In this document: piece after piece, positions 54,049 to 63,791 of the stretch
Position numbering within the stretch: the first letter of the stretch is position 1
Layout: each line of letters begins with the position of its first letter
Assembly (NCBI RefSeq): GCF_900451195.1
Contig: NZ_UGHR01000001.1
Coordinates: forward strand, 2,914,001-2,978,000
Origin: Iodobacter fluviatilis
GTDB taxonomy: Bacteria > Pseudomonadota > Gammaproteobacteria > Burkholderiales > Chitinibacteraceae
Direction of reading: 5' to 3'
DNA: 64,000 bases
The notes under the pieces: model-generated
Seen by the model: the letters and a program-made list of their open reading frames with translations, nothing else
What the model was told of the DNA's origin: nothing
The model's database searches: none
Position numbers and translations under genes: made by a program

Positions 54049-54444
54049 ATGCGTCTTATCTTTACCCTCTCATGCGCCTTACTTGCTTTCAGCGCGCAAG
54101 CCCAAACATCGCCTCCGGCCCAGGTAGAATGCGATGGCGCAAATCAAATTCTGATTAAAACCTGTTTAGCCAAGCTGGCCCCGCAGGCCGAGCAAGATCG
54201 AAAAAATGCAGAAGCCGCAACCCGTGCAATGATGAAAAACCTAGACCGCGCCACCGGCCGCCCCGAAGCATTGCCCGCCTTCAAACAAAGCACCCGGGCC
54301 TATGAAGCGTACCGGCAGGCTCATTGTGCTTGGGTTGGTAAAAGTTTTGCAGGAGGCAGTGGCGCAGGGATTGCCGAGCTCTCTTGCCGCATTGATTCAG
54401 ACCGGGCACGCAGCGATGAACTATCACGCTTTTATGTGCAATAG
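54049..54444 (+). CDS. LprI/DUF1311-type secreted protein
   Basis: The 131-residue protein has a signal peptide (MRLIFTLSCALLAFSAQAQ) and four Cys: VECDGANQ, IKTCLAKL, QAHCAWVG and LSCRIDSD. The AHC(A/E)W...GGSG...CR pattern matches DUF1311/LprI proteins, which include a lysozyme inhibitor in Mycobacterium. Its role here is inferred only. It sits between trpG and trpD and interrupts the trp operon, 80 bp after trpG. The GGAT ribosome site lies 6 nt upstream. Confidence 0.82.
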   Translation: MRLIFTLSCALLAFSAQAQTSPPAQVECDGANQILIKTCLAKLAPQAEQDRKNAEAATRAMMKNLDRATGRPEALPAFKQSTRAYEAYRQAHCAWVGKSFAGGSGAGIAELSCRIDSDRARSDELSRFYVQ

Positions 54445-54713
54445 CCCTGTGCAGCTTTAGCTTAATAATTTGAGTTCAGAATCAGAAACCGCACACTGAT
54501 CCTCAGTGCAAAACAAAAAAACTTCACAAAATAGTGTTTTCAAAGCACTGATATAAGTCGCCGTATCCCATGTTTAGCACCTGCATTTAATTTCAGCAGC
54601 CTGAGATGGCCCGCTTAATCGCTTCATGATTTCATACCTGCCTGTTTGCAGCGTTTTTGCCAGACCACTACTTATTTGCCGCCAAATCACCCGCCCCAAG
54701 CCAAGGAGCATCC

Positions 54714-55736
54714 ATGATTACCATTCAAGCCGCACTTAATCGCCTGATCGATAACAACGAATTGTTTTATGACGAAATGCTATATCTCATGCGGCAAATC
54801 ATGACAGGTGAAATGTCCCCTGTTCAGACCGCGGCCCTCTTGATTGGCTTACGCACCAAAGTTGAAAGCGTGTCTGAAATTGCCGCATCGGCCACGGTGA
54901 TGCGTGAGTTGTCCACCAAAGTGAAGGTAGAAGACCGCAGCCATCTGATTGATACTTGCGGCACAGGGGGCGATGGTGCTCACACCTTTAATATCTCAAC
55001 TTGCGCCGCTTTTGTCGTTGCCGCCGCTGGCGCTAAAGTTGCCAAACATGGTGGCCGGTCTGTTTCATCTAGCTCCGGTTCAGCGGATGTGCTGGAAGCC
55101 TTTGGTATCAACTTAAACCTCAGCGCAGAGCAGGTGGGCCGCTCTATTGATGAGTGTGGCCTAGGCTTTATGTTCGCCCCCAATCATCACAGTGCCATGA
55201 AATATGTTGCGCCTATCCGCCGTGAGCTGGGCGTGCGTACTATTTTTAATATTCTGGGCCCGCTAACCAATCCGGCAGGCGCAGAAAACCAGCTAATGGG
55301 TGTTTTCCACCCTGATTTAGTCGGGATTCAAGTACGCGTACTCAAACAGCTGGGCAGCAAGCATGTACTGATCGTGCATGGCAAAGATGGCATGGATGAG
55401 ATCTCCATTTCAGGCCCTACCCTAATCGCCGAGCTGAAAGATGGCCAAATTAATGAGTTTGAATTTGATCCGCGTGATTATGGCTTTGAGCTGGCTGATA
55501 TCAAAACACTGCACGCAAATGATGCACAGCAATCCAAACACATGATTGAGCAGGTTCTGGCCAATCAGGCCAGCCCATGCCGCGATATTGTGCAGCTAAA
55601 CGCCGGAGCTGCGATTTACGCTGCGGGCAAAGCCGAATCACTGGCGGCAGGGATTAAGCGGGCTGGCCAGGCACTGGCAGATGGCAGCGCCCGAGCCAGG
55701 CTGGATGCGCTGGTGCAATTCACTCAAAGTATTTAA
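54714..55736 (+). CDS. trpD: anthranilate phosphoribosyltransferase
   Basis: ATG 54714 ([14 protein letters not shown]) is chosen because AAGGAG lies 5 nt upstream; an upstream frame would add 19 residues. The 340-residue protein has the PRPP-binding Gly-rich loop [15 protein letters not shown] and the family segments [18 protein letters not shown] and [10 protein letters not shown]. It transfers phosphoribosyl to anthranilate. It follows the DUF1311 gene and precedes trpC. Confidence 0.97.
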   Translation: MITIQAALNRLIDNNELFYDEMLYLMRQIMTGEMSPVQTAALLIGLRTKVESVSEIAASATVMRELSTKVKVEDRSHLIDTCGTGGDGAHTFNISTCAAFVVAAAGAKVAKHGGRSVSSSSGSADVLEAFGINLNLSAEQVGRSIDECGLGFMFAPNHHSAMKYVAPIRRELGVRTIFNILGPLTNPAGAENQLMGVFHPDLVGIQVRVLKQLGSKHVLIVHGKDGMDEISISGPTLIAELKDGQINEFEFDPRDYGFELADIKTLHANDAQQSKHMIEQVLANQASPCRDIVQLNAGAAIYAAGKAESLAAGIKRAGQALADGSARARLDALVQFTQSI

Positions 55737-55754
55737 ATCACAAATTCACTTTGC

Positions 55755-55779
55755 AAGGCGGCTGAACCCCGCCTTTTTT
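55755..55779 (+). terminator. terminator-like hairpin between trpD and trpC
   Basis: AAGGCGG-CTGAACC-CCGCCTT followed by TTTTT, 19 bp after the trpD stop. It could reduce or regulate trpC transcription, or be an operon-internal attenuator. Confidence 0.75.
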
Positions 55780-55840
55780 AAAGCGCTGGCAAGCTGCAAT
55801 CTGCACCGCGGCTTGCCATGCCTTAACAAAAGAGCCAAAT

Positions 55841-56656
55841 ATGTCTGACATCTTAAAAAAAATCTGGGCCACCAAATACGAAGAAGTAGCTGCGGCCAGC
55901 AAATTGATTCCATTGCATGAAATTCGTGCTCAAGCCGAAGGTAATACAGACTTACGTGACTTTACGGAATCATTGCGCAGTAAAAATGCACTTGGCCATC
56001 CAGGCATTATTGCGGAGATCAAAAAAGCCAGCCCGTCCAAAGGTGTGATTCGCGCTGATTTTCAACCGGCTGTGCATGCACAGGATTACGCCGCACATGG
56101 TGCCGCCTGCCTATCGGTTCTCACCGATGTACCTTACTTTCAAGGGCACCTTGATTACCTGAAAGCGGCCAGATCCGCATGCAATCTGCCTGTTCTGCGT
56201 AAAGATTTTATGGTGGATGAATATCAAATTTTTGAAGCCCGCGCCTCTAGTGCGGATTGCATCCTGCTCATTGCCGCAGAGTTAAGCTTAAGTCAATTGC
56301 AAGACTTTGAAGCGATCACGCACAGCTTGGGCATGGCGGCCTTAGTAGAAGTACATAACGAGGCTGAATTAGAGCTGGCATTACAGCTTAAGACGCCATT
56401 ACTGGGAATTAACAATCGCGATTTACGCAGCTTTGAGGTTTCGCTACAAAACACTCTGAAACTGCTTCCAATGATTACAAGCGATCGTATCGTGATCACA
56501 GAAAGCGGGATTGTCACCCCAGATGATGTTGTTCTGATGCAACAAAATGACGTTAACAACTTTCTGGTCGGTGAAACCTTTATGCGGGCGGAATCTCCCG
56601 GAAGCTGCATAGATGCTACGTTTGGCCCAGCTTACAAAGGGTTTGTACGGGCTTAA
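55841..56656 (+). CDS. trpC: indole-3-glycerol-phosphate synthase
   Basis: The 271-residue (beta/alpha)8 enzyme has IIAEIKKASPSKGVIRADF (catalytic Lys and Glu), DVPYFQG, LPVLRKDFMVDEYQI and LGINNRDLRSFEV. It closes the ring of 1-(o-carboxyphenylamino)-1-deoxyribulose 5-phosphate. It is a monofunctional TrpC and trpF is not in the window. It is behind the hairpin at 55755. Confidence 0.97.
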   Translation: MSDILKKIWATKYEEVAAASKLIPLHEIRAQAEGNTDLRDFTESLRSKNALGHPGIIAEIKKASPSKGVIRADFQPAVHAQDYAAHGAACLSVLTDVPYFQGHLDYLKAARSACNLPVLRKDFMVDEYQIFEARASSADCILLIAAELSLSQLQDFEAITHSLGMAALVEVHNEAELELALQLKTPLLGINNRDLRSFEVSLQNTLKLLPMITSDRIVITESGIVTPDDVVLMQQNDVNNFLVGETFMRAESPGSCIDATFGPAYKGFVRA

Positions 56657-56959
56657 ACCTATATTTTTGTCATATACTTTTAATAAAACTCCCCTAGACT
56701 TGGCATTGTTCGAAAGCAATTTGTTGCAGCAAGCATACAACTGCTTTCTAAATGCGTGCATTAGTAATTCATGAAACTTGGCTTTTTTGTGAGCTGACTT
56801 TGAAAAAACTTAGCCAACCAGAAAGCACAATAAATGTCATAATGCCGCAAAAGAATATAAAATGGCTTCTTATAACAAAAGTGCCGTGATCTTTACCAAT
56901 GCAGAAGTGGCAAACCCCTTGCCACTTCATCCACTCGTTTTTTGGGAGTAGTACAGATT
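56657..56959. other. porin gene leader and promoter region
   Basis: This 303-bp AT-rich stretch precedes the porin gene and must hold a strong promoter, perhaps with a TTGAAA -35 at 56800. No canonical -10 at 17 bp is obvious. No terminator for trpC was found here and no coding frame is seen. Confidence 0.5.
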
Positions 56960-58138
56960 ATGAAAAAGCTTATCGCCCTTGCTATCTCTGCTGCATTTGC
57001 TGCACCTGTAGCATTCGCAGATGTAGAACTTGGCCCATTCAGCATTTACGGCACATTGGGTTCTGCTGTTGAAGTGATTTCCGTAACCAACAACAGCGGC
57101 GCGGCAATTGCTAACACTGCAGACAGCCAGACCCGCCTGATGGACCAAACATCCAAACTGGGTTTCAAAGCCAAATACGACCTGGGCAATGACTTCTTCG
57201 CTCTTGCTCAAGTTGAAAGCCGTTTCTACCTTGGTAACAACGGTGACAACACCGATGACAAAGCTGAAATTGGTAGCCGCAATACATTCGTCGGCGTAGG
57301 CAGCAAGCAAGCAGGTACTTTGCGCCTTGGTCGTTATGACAATGCTTATAAATTATCACTGAAACAAATCGTTCCTACTCTGTACGGCAACCTGAACGAT
57401 GCGTCTTCTACCTACGGCTCCAAGCAAATTCTGAACCGTCTTGGCGCACGCCAAGGTGATATGGTTGCTTACGAGACACCAGATTGGGCAGGTTTCAGCG
57501 CTAACTTAAGCCACAACTTTGGTAAAGATTCTACCAACTCCATTTCTGCCGGTGCTGCTGGTACACCAAGCAACACACCTGCAACAGATTTGATGGGCCA
57601 AACTTCGGTTTCTTTAGGCTACAAACACAGCATGTTTAATGTTGGCTTTGGTTACACAACAGTAAACAATGCAGCTTGGAAACTGGATGGCAGCAGCGGT
57701 GCAAAAGCAGCAAACTTCACTGCAACACAAAAACTTGAAGCTTACCAACTGGGCGGCCAAGTTAATTACATGGACTTCAGCGCAGGTGCAGTGTTTGAAC
57801 GCACTTCTTCAAGCGTAAGCGGTCTTGCTGCTGCTAAGAACTTCGATCAACAACAAAATGTTTATGGTCTGATCGCTGGCTACAAAAAAGATGCTCTTGA
57901 AGTACAAGTTCAATACGCAAAAGCAAATGATGTAGATGGCACAACACTGACAGATACTGGCGGCCAACAAGCTACCATCGCTGTAGGCTATCAGTTCCAT
58001 AAGTATGTTCAAGCCGTTGCTTCTTTCTCCAAAGTAGACAACCAAAAGAACTCTAACTTCACAACCGCATCTGGTTTTGCTTTAGCAAAAGGCAATGACA
58101 TGAACCAGTTTGCATTCGGTCTGGTTGGTAAGTTCTAA
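56960..58138 (+). CDS. Gram-negative trimeric porin
   Basis: ATG 56960 (MKKLIALAISAAFAAPVAFA) gives a signal peptide cleaved near residue 20; an upstream in-frame GTG/ATG adds only 6 odd residues. The mature protein of about 372 residues has DVELGPFSIYGTLGSAVEVI at its start, the porin motif NTFVGVGSKQAGTLRLGRYDNAYK, and ends with F (FGLVGKF). It resembles the 16-stranded porins of Neisseriales and Burkholderiales. It allows passive diffusion of small hydrophilic solutes. GGGAG lies about 11 nt upstream. Codon use is biased toward C-ending codons, typical of a highly expressed gene. Confidence 0.95.
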   Translation: MKKLIALAISAAFAAPVAFADVELGPFSIYGTLGSAVEVISVTNNSGAAIANTADSQTRLMDQTSKLGFKAKYDLGNDFFALAQVESRFYLGNNGDNTDDKAEIGSRNTFVGVGSKQAGTLRLGRYDNAYKLSLKQIVPTLYGNLNDASSTYGSKQILNRLGARQGDMVAYETPDWAGFSANLSHNFGKDSTNSISAGAAGTPSNTPATDLMGQTSVSLGYKHSMFNVGFGYTTVNNAAWKLDGSSGAKAANFTATQKLEAYQLGGQVNYMDFSAGAVFERTSSSVSGLAAAKNFDQQQNVYGLIAGYKKDALEVQVQYAKANDVDGTTLTDTGGQQATIAVGYQFHKYVQAVASFSKVDNQKNSNFTTASGFALAKGNDMNQFAFGLVGKF

Positions 58139-58176
58139 GACACATTATTTCCAGCCTCCTGGCTAGCTGATAATTG

Positions 58177-58207
58177 AAAGGCCTCCCATTGCGGGAGGCC
58201 TTTTTTT
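58177..58207 (+). terminator. Rho-independent terminator of the porin gene
   Basis: AAAGGCCTCCC-ATTGC-GGGAGGCCTTT followed by T4, 38 bp after the porin stop. A strong 11-bp GC-rich stem matches a highly expressed gene. Confidence 0.95.
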
Positions 58208-58231
58208 ATTTAACCCTTCAACGCTGCTGAA

Positions 58232-59467
58232 TTAAAACCAGGCACCAAAATTAGCCTGCCAGCCCTGCACATTTTCGCCCTTGGTAAAACTGAAACCAAA
58301 ACGTAAATCTGCTTCTTTAGAATGAGCAGGGCGAATCGTGCCTAATGTCATGCCAATCTCGGTTTGATAATTGCTGAATAATTCTGTACCGGTATAACGA
58401 CTATCAACTAAATAAACTTCCCAGGTTAGAGGATCTGCCCCCAGTTTCCAAGGGCTGTCTCTGGAATAAAGCAAGCCATTATGAAACACCGTATTCGCAA
58501 TTCCCGGATCAAACGATTTGCCATCTACAGTTAAACTCAGCGCCTTATAGTAGCCCAGCATATTACCCAAGGTAATTGAATATGCATCGCCACGCCAGAC
58601 ATAGCTGGATGCAATCGCGCCCGACCCCATGGCCGCAGCACCTGCTAAATCACTGGAATAAGTGCCCCGCCCTGAGCCCGTAACACTGAGCACCCAATTT
58701 TCAAAAATTGGCCGACGATAAAAAACACCCAAGCTGCCATCGTAGCCTTTAGCCCCATCGCTTGAGGTATAGCCTAGCGGCAGATCCACAATTAATTCGT
58801 GATTGGGTTCAGAAAACTGATAAGAATAGGAAAGCGGTAAATTATAAGTATCGCTTTCCATTTCTTTAGCGCTGCCCACGGCATCACTTTTCATATGCTT
58901 AAAATTAGCGCCAATACCAAAACGATGCCGACCATCACTGCTTTGCCCCACCGTAGCCGTGGTATTTCTGGCTCCAAACCAAAGCAATTTGGCATCATTA
59001 CTCACTGCGCGTGACATTAAGCTGTTTGGATTACCTGCGATAGGATCAACAGGTGAAACAGAAACTAAATACCTCGCCATTTTTTCTAACAAATCGGTGT
59101 GATTTTTTAAATATTCTTTTAATAAATCGCGGCTTTCATTCCGGGTTGCTCCCCTGAATGATTCGCTAATTTCTAAAATAGGGATTTGAAAAGTCAGCAG
59201 CGTTGAGCCCTGCTGCGGAAAAGCCAATTGAATTGGCATACCGCGAAAATTAAGCTCGCTATTAATCGCCTCTACACCACTATAAGTCGGGAAAATGACT
59301 TTTAACTTGTCTTCATAATAGGTATTAGCGGCTTCCTCGGCAGTCGTAAAACTCCCTTGCCCGAACTGACCATTCATCGTTGCAGTAAAATCAAACACAC
59401 CAGCATGGCTGTTAACAAGCCATGCTGAACAGAAAACCACCAGACATCCACGAGAACGAGCAAGCAT
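58232..59467 (-). CDS. outer-membrane beta-barrel protein of unknown function
   Basis: The 411-residue protein has a signal peptide (MLARSRGCLVVFCSAWLVNSHA). The N-terminal part of about 170 residues contains EAANTYYEDKLKVIFPTYSGVEAINSELNFRG and looks like an N-terminal plug or passenger. A barrel of about 10-12 strands follows (for example DTYNLPLSYSYQFSEPNHELIVDLPLGYTSSDG) and the last residue is Phe (WQANFGAWF). No family is recognised. It is convergent with the porin gene, separated by the porin terminator. The function may be transport or adhesion; this is a guess. Confidence 0.72.
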   Translation of the reverse strand: MLARSRGCLVVFCSAWLVNSHAGVFDFTATMNGQFGQGSFTTAEEAANTYYEDKLKVIFPTYSGVEAINSELNFRGMPIQLAFPQQGSTLLTFQIPILEISESFRGATRNESRDLLKEYLKNHTDLLEKMARYLVSVSPVDPIAGNPNSLMSRAVSNDAKLLWFGARNTTATVGQSSDGRHRFGIGANFKHMKSDAVGSAKEMESDTYNLPLSYSYQFSEPNHELIVDLPLGYTSSDGAKGYDGSLGVFYRRPIFENWVLSVTGSGRGTYSSDLAGAAAMGSGAIASSYVWRGDAYSITLGNMLGYYKALSLTVDGKSFDPGIANTVFHNGLLYSRDSPWKLGADPLTWEVYLVDSRYTGTELFSNYQTEIGMTLGTIRPAHSKEADLRFGFSFTKGENVQGWQANFGAWF

Positions 59468-59688
59468 CAGAGCACTCCAAAACGATATGTATCCGTTCTA
59501 GATGGTGCATCGCAAAAATCAAGCGATCGCTCAGGCAAAAGAAGATAAATGAAGTGTAAGACTTTAGGGGCGTTTGACGCTTCATCCACAATGAGTAGAG
59601 CAGGAAAACAGCTAACACCCGGTATGCGACGAAGGAAATAAGGATTTAAGCACATGCAGTGAATGGGGCCAGCCCCATCGCTAGGCGA

Positions 59689-59714
59689 GAAAAAACCCTC
59701 ACATATGGAGGGTT
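59689..59714 (-). terminator. terminator of mltG (minus strand)
   Basis: Minus strand AACCCTC-CATATGT-GAGGGTT followed by TTTTCTC, about 25 bp after the mltG stop. A second short hairpin (ATGGGGC/GCCCCAT) lies beyond at 59663-59678. Confidence 0.75.
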
Positions 59715-59738
59715 GGCTTTTTTACAAATACAAACGCC

Positions 59739-60755
59739 TTATTTTCTTAAAATATACTTACGTACCGCACTATTGTGCTCATCCAGATTATTGGAAAACA
59801 CCGAGCTGCCATCCCCTTTCGCCACAAAATATAGCGCTGTCGTAGATGAAGGGTGCATCACCGCCTTTAATGCCGCATCCCCCACCATGGCAATGGGTGT
59901 AGGTGGTAAGCCACTGCGGGTATAGGTGTTATAAGGCGTATCAGTCAGCAAATCGATTTTCCGCAAACGCCCGTCAAGTGATTCCCCAGCCCCGTACATC
60001 ACAGCGGGATCGGTCTGCAAGCGCATGCCAATCCGTAAGCGGTTTGCAAATACACCTGCAATCATCGGACGATCAGCCGCAAGGCCGGTTTCTTTTTCAA
60101 CCAAAGAGGCCAGAATCAGCGCCTCGTAGGGCGTTTTTAACTGCACATTTTGTGAGCGCCCAGCCCATGCCTTATCCAGCTTACTTTGCATTCGCTGATT
60201 GGCTCGTGCCAATAGTTTTAAATCTGAACTGCCTTTATCCACATGATAGGTGTCAGGAAAAAACAAGCCTTCCGGGCTCAGCGCACTGATGCCCAGCTCA
60301 GCCAACAGCTCGGCATCCGACATCAAAGCACTGTCGTGGCGTAAATGAGGGTTGGTATTTAAGGCCTTGCGAAAATCGCTCCACTTCCAGCCTTCAATCA
60401 AAGTGAAAGTCAGGGTGGTGGTGTCGCCATTACTGAGTTTTTCTAAAAGCTGCCATGGGCTGAGTGGCGCACTCATGCTATAGCTGCCTGCTTTCAATAA
60501 CTTGTCTTTGCCCGTTACCCGTGCCAGTACTAAAAACGGCAGAGACTGATCAATCACCCCCTGTTTGACGAGCTGATCTGCCACTTTTTTCACGCCACCT
60601 GACTCCACTACAAAATCGGATGTAGCATACCCCTGAGGCGTGGTGGCATATTGATAAAGCCATGCCGCACAGGCAACCAACAGTACAATAAGCAGCAAGA
60701 AAAAGCGCCCCAGCGTGCGCCCTAAAGTCGATTGGTTTTGTCGTTTTTTTGCCAT
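59739..60755 (-). CDS. mltG: endolytic murein transglycosylase MltG
   Basis: The 338-residue protein has one N-terminal membrane helix (about residues 14-32) and a periplasmic YceG domain. The LysM-like part (VESGGVKKVADQLVKQGVID) comes first, then the catalytic Glu in ASLVEKETGLAADRPMIAGVFANRLRIGMRLQTDPAVMYG. It cuts nascent glycan strands and sets their length. MltG is usually followed by tmk and holB; here the downstream (minus) neighbour is not those genes. A dinG-type helicase gene lies 68 bp upstream on the same strand. Confidence 0.95.
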   Translation of the reverse strand: MAKKRQNQSTLGRTLGRFFLLLIVLLVACAAWLYQYATTPQGYATSDFVVESGGVKKVADQLVKQGVIDQSLPFLVLARVTGKDKLLKAGSYSMSAPLSPWQLLEKLSNGDTTTLTFTLIEGWKWSDFRKALNTNPHLRHDSALMSDAELLAELGISALSPEGLFFPDTYHVDKGSSDLKLLARANQRMQSKLDKAWAGRSQNVQLKTPYEALILASLVEKETGLAADRPMIAGVFANRLRIGMRLQTDPAVMYGAGESLDGRLRKIDLLTDTPYNTYTRSGLPPTPIAMVGDAALKAVMHPSSTTALYFVAKGDGSSVFSNNLDEHNSAVRKYILRK

Positions 60756-60822
60756 ACGGGCAACTTACCTTCAAATAATCGTTAGTATTGCAAACGCTTT
60801 GCTTTGCCCATGAGGGCGAGTG

Positions 60823-62811
60823 CTAAGGCTCAGCCTGTTCGTCACTCGTTTGATCAGGAACCGCATTTGCATCCGACTGCTGCTGCCGTTTTACCTCAAA
60901 GAAGCGCTGCACCGTAGCTAGCTCTCTTGATCTGAACATGGGCGGCAGGCTTTTCCAGATCATTTTTCCATATTGTTTTTCAACTAAACGCTTGTCGGCA
61001 ATCATCAGAATACCAATATCGGTCTCGTCCCGAATCAAGCGCCCTGCACCTTGCTTTAAGGTAATCGCGGCATGCGGTACTTGGTAATCCATAAATGCAC
61101 TGCGCCCCGATTTATTAATTTGCTCAATACGCGCCGATAAAACCGGATCATCCGGCGGGCTGAAAGGCAGCTTATCAATCACCACCAGAGATAGCTGCTC
61201 ACCCTTCACATCAATCCCTTCCCAGAAGGTTTGGCTGGCCACAAGAATAGCGTTCGGTGCCTGGCGAAACTTATCTAATAATTCGGTACGCGAACCTTGC
61301 CCCTGCAGAAACACCGGCCATTCCAGCCCTGCGGCTTTCAGTTTTTCCAGTACCAATTCATGCGCTTCACGCATTGCTCGCAAGCTGGTAAACAGTAAAA
61401 AAGCATGGCCTTGCGTGGTTTGCAGCAGCGGCCAGGCTTTTTCCATCACTTGCTTGGTAAAGTCTGGCGCATTGGGCTCGGGCATATCTTGCGGCACATA
61501 CAGCGCCGCTTGTTGCTTGTAATCGAAAGGGCTTTCCCAAGTGGCTTCAACCGCATCCCACAGGCCAAGTTCGTGCTTAAAGTGGTTGAAATGACCATTC
61601 ACGGCTAAGGTGGCAGAAGCAAACACCCATGCGCGCGGGTGTGATTTCAATTGCTTTTGAAACAGCTGGGCAATATTCAGCGGCGTGGCGTGCAGAATCA
61701 GCCCGTGTGATAACACATCCACCCAGTGCACGCTTTCTTCATCATCTCCGGCTTTCCAGCGTTTTAGGATATCCACGCATTCCAACGCGCGAATCTGGCA
61801 ATTTTCCAGCCCCTCTGCCCGCTCTGCCTGCTTACCCAGTAAATCACACAGCGTACCCAGTTTTTCGGCGACCACATCCAGTGCAGGGATAAACTCCGGG
61901 TTTTGCTGCTCAAGCTGGTGCAGCGGAAAACGCGTGGCATCCGATTTAAACACCAGCCGCAAATCCTTCACCGCTTTTTCTAATGCCTCAGCCGCTGCGG
62001 GCAACATAATAAAATCTTTGGCCGCAACCAGTGCTTCGGCGCGTGAATCATGCGCCAGATCGATCAGCTGACCAGACGTCAGCGTTTCACCAAAAAAGAG
62101 GCTGGCCACTTCGGGCAGCTGATGCGCCTCGTCAAAAATAACGGTATTACAGGCGGGCAACAATTCACCCGCGCCTTCATCCCGCAGCCAGACATCTGCA
62201 AAAAATAAATGATGGTTTACCACCACCACATCGGCATCTTGTGCGTCTTTGCGTGCTTTCAACACAAAGCAATCCTGATGACTCGGGCAATCCTGGCCAA
62301 GGCAATTATCACGGGTAGAGGTAACCTGCCCCCAGATGGGCGCGTTTTCCGGCACGCCGGGGCAGGCGGCTTTATCCCCTGATATTGTTGTTTTGGCATA
62401 ACGCTGCACTTTGACTAAATCGGCAACGTCTTCTTTGCGCATAAAGCGCCCTTCCTGCTCGGTGCGTGCCAGATGATAATGGCAGACATAATTTGAGCGA
62501 CCCTTGAGCAGTGCAATGGTCACCGGCACCTGCAATACTTTGCGTACAGTTGGAATATCGCGGGCAAACAACTGATCCTGCAATGTTTTGGTACCAGTGG
62601 AAACAATCACTTTGCCGCCAGACAAGAGAGCGGGCACCAGATAGGCAAAGGTTTTACCCGTGCCCGTGCCGGCCTCAGCAATCAGCTGGCCCTGGTTCTT
62701 GATTGCAATTTCAACGGCCTGCGCCATTTCTAATTGCTGCACGCGCAATTTATAGCCAGGAAACGCATCGGCAAAGGGGCCGTCGTCGGCAAAAACCGCA
62801 TCAAGTGTCAT
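60823..62811 (-). CDS. yoaA: YoaA/DinG-family ATP-dependent DNA helicase
   Basis: ATG 62811 (MTLDAVFADDGPFADAFPGYKL) is taken as start; earlier in-frame codons add 16 unlike residues. The 662-residue XPD-like helicase has Walker A GTGTGKTFAYLVPALL and the DEAH box in FDEAHQLPEVA. Four Cys suited to a [4Fe-4S] cluster lie at SNYVCHY, AACPGVP, DNCLGQ and DCPSHQ. Motif VI lies around LKQGAGRLIRDETD. YoaA resolves DNA damage and associates with the polymerase clamp loader chi subunit in E. coli. It is on the same strand as mltG, 68 bp upstream. Confidence 0.93.
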   Translation of the reverse strand: MTLDAVFADDGPFADAFPGYKLRVQQLEMAQAVEIAIKNQGQLIAEAGTGTGKTFAYLVPALLSGGKVIVSTGTKTLQDQLFARDIPTVRKVLQVPVTIALLKGRSNYVCHYHLARTEQEGRFMRKEDVADLVKVQRYAKTTISGDKAACPGVPENAPIWGQVTSTRDNCLGQDCPSHQDCFVLKARKDAQDADVVVVNHHLFFADVWLRDEGAGELLPACNTVIFDEAHQLPEVASLFFGETLTSGQLIDLAHDSRAEALVAAKDFIMLPAAAEALEKAVKDLRLVFKSDATRFPLHQLEQQNPEFIPALDVVAEKLGTLCDLLGKQAERAEGLENCQIRALECVDILKRWKAGDDEESVHWVDVLSHGLILHATPLNIAQLFQKQLKSHPRAWVFASATLAVNGHFNHFKHELGLWDAVEATWESPFDYKQQAALYVPQDMPEPNAPDFTKQVMEKAWPLLQTTQGHAFLLFTSLRAMREAHELVLEKLKAAGLEWPVFLQGQGSRTELLDKFRQAPNAILVASQTFWEGIDVKGEQLSLVVIDKLPFSPPDDPVLSARIEQINKSGRSAFMDYQVPHAAITLKQGAGRLIRDETDIGILMIADKRLVEKQYGKMIWKSLPPMFRSRELATVQRFFEVKRQQQSDANAVPDQTSDEQAEP

Positions 62812-62891
62812 AAACTCAGGCCAAAAAGCAAAGACAGGATTGTAACAAGATGACAGCACTTCTCTCTAAATGATTGTTGAATAAAATGCAC

Positions 62892-62918
62892 AAAAAAAAG
62901 CCCCACCAGCGGTGGGGC
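62892..62918 (-). terminator. terminator of the SDR gene (minus strand)
   Basis: Minus strand GCCCCACC-GCT-GGTGGGGC followed by eight T residues. Lies 50 bp after the SDR stop and before the yoaA start on the same strand, so the two are separate transcripts. Confidence 0.92.
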
Positions 62919-62967
62919 CATAAGGGGACGAAGCAAGCACTAACATTCATTAGCACTCAAGCTATGA

Positions 62968-63777
62968 TCATGCCTCTGCAGACAAGTTCCCATCCCCGGC
63001 ATTTTTATTTACAACACTGTCAGCTACTAATGTTTTGCCGCTCTGACCACGGCTGGCATCGCCCATCCAGTACAAAATAGCCGGCACAATCGAGCGGGTT
63101 GGCGGCAGGCTTTCACGCGTTTCACCCGGATGCGTTTTCAGGCGGAATGGTGATTGAATCGGGCCAGGAACTAAGAGATTAATCCGCATATGTTCCATGC
63201 TTTCCCACTCGGCAGCCGCAATCTCGACCAGATTTTTTTGCCCTACTTTGCTGACGCTATAGCCACCCCAATATGCATTTGGTGCAAAGGCATGATGCTC
63301 GCCCAGCAGCAGAATGCTAGCGTCTGGTGCGTCTTTTAAAAGTGGAAATAAAGCACGGTTGAGCACAAAGGGCGCAGCAACGTTGACTTTGAACATCTCC
63401 ACCCACTCATCCATTTTTTGATTGGCCAGCGGCGACAAATGGGTAAAACCATTCGCACAATGCAAAATACCATCCAGACGACCAAATTCTTTTTGAATCA
63501 GCACCGCCATTTGTGCAATCTCTGCCTCGCCGGATTTTGCCAGATCAAAAGGAATCGCTGCGGGCTGCGGATAACCTGCAGCTTCAATCGCGTCATATAC
63601 TTTGGCAAGTTTTTTCTCGTTGCGCCCCAGTAAAATCACCGTTGCACCATGCTCAGCCAGCGCCATTGCCGCCGCCTCACCGATGCCCTGCCCCGCCCCG
63701 GTGACTAAAATCACGCGGCTGCGAAATGCACCTGCCGGTGCCTGATAATTTTTCCAATCGCCCATTACTTCACTCAT
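62968..63777 (-). CDS. SDR-family NAD(P)-dependent oxidoreductase (YciK-like)
   Basis: The 269-residue Rossmann protein has TGAGQGIGEAAAMALA (NADP-binding TGxxxGIG) and the catalytic YxxxK in YWGGYSVSKVG, with upstream Ser. The sequence around HCANGFTHLSPLANQ is like E. coli YciK, a dehydrogenase of unknown substrate. Start ATG 63777 has AAGGGAT 4 nt upstream. It begins 15 bp after the probable hpnE stop on the same strand, so the two may be co-transcribed. Confidence 0.9.
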   Translation of the reverse strand: MSEVMGDWKNYQAPAGAFRSRVILVTGAGQGIGEAAAMALAEHGATVILLGRNEKKLAKVYDAIEAAGYPQPAAIPFDLAKSGEAEIAQMAVLIQKEFGRLDGILHCANGFTHLSPLANQKMDEWVEMFKVNVAAPFVLNRALFPLLKDAPDASILLLGEHHAFAPNAYWGGYSVSKVGQKNLVEIAAAEWESMEHMRINLLVPGPIQSPFRLKTHPGETRESLPPTRSIVPAILYWMGDASRGQSGKTLVADSVVNKNAGDGNLSAEA

Positions 63778-63791
63778 TTTTATCCCTTTTA

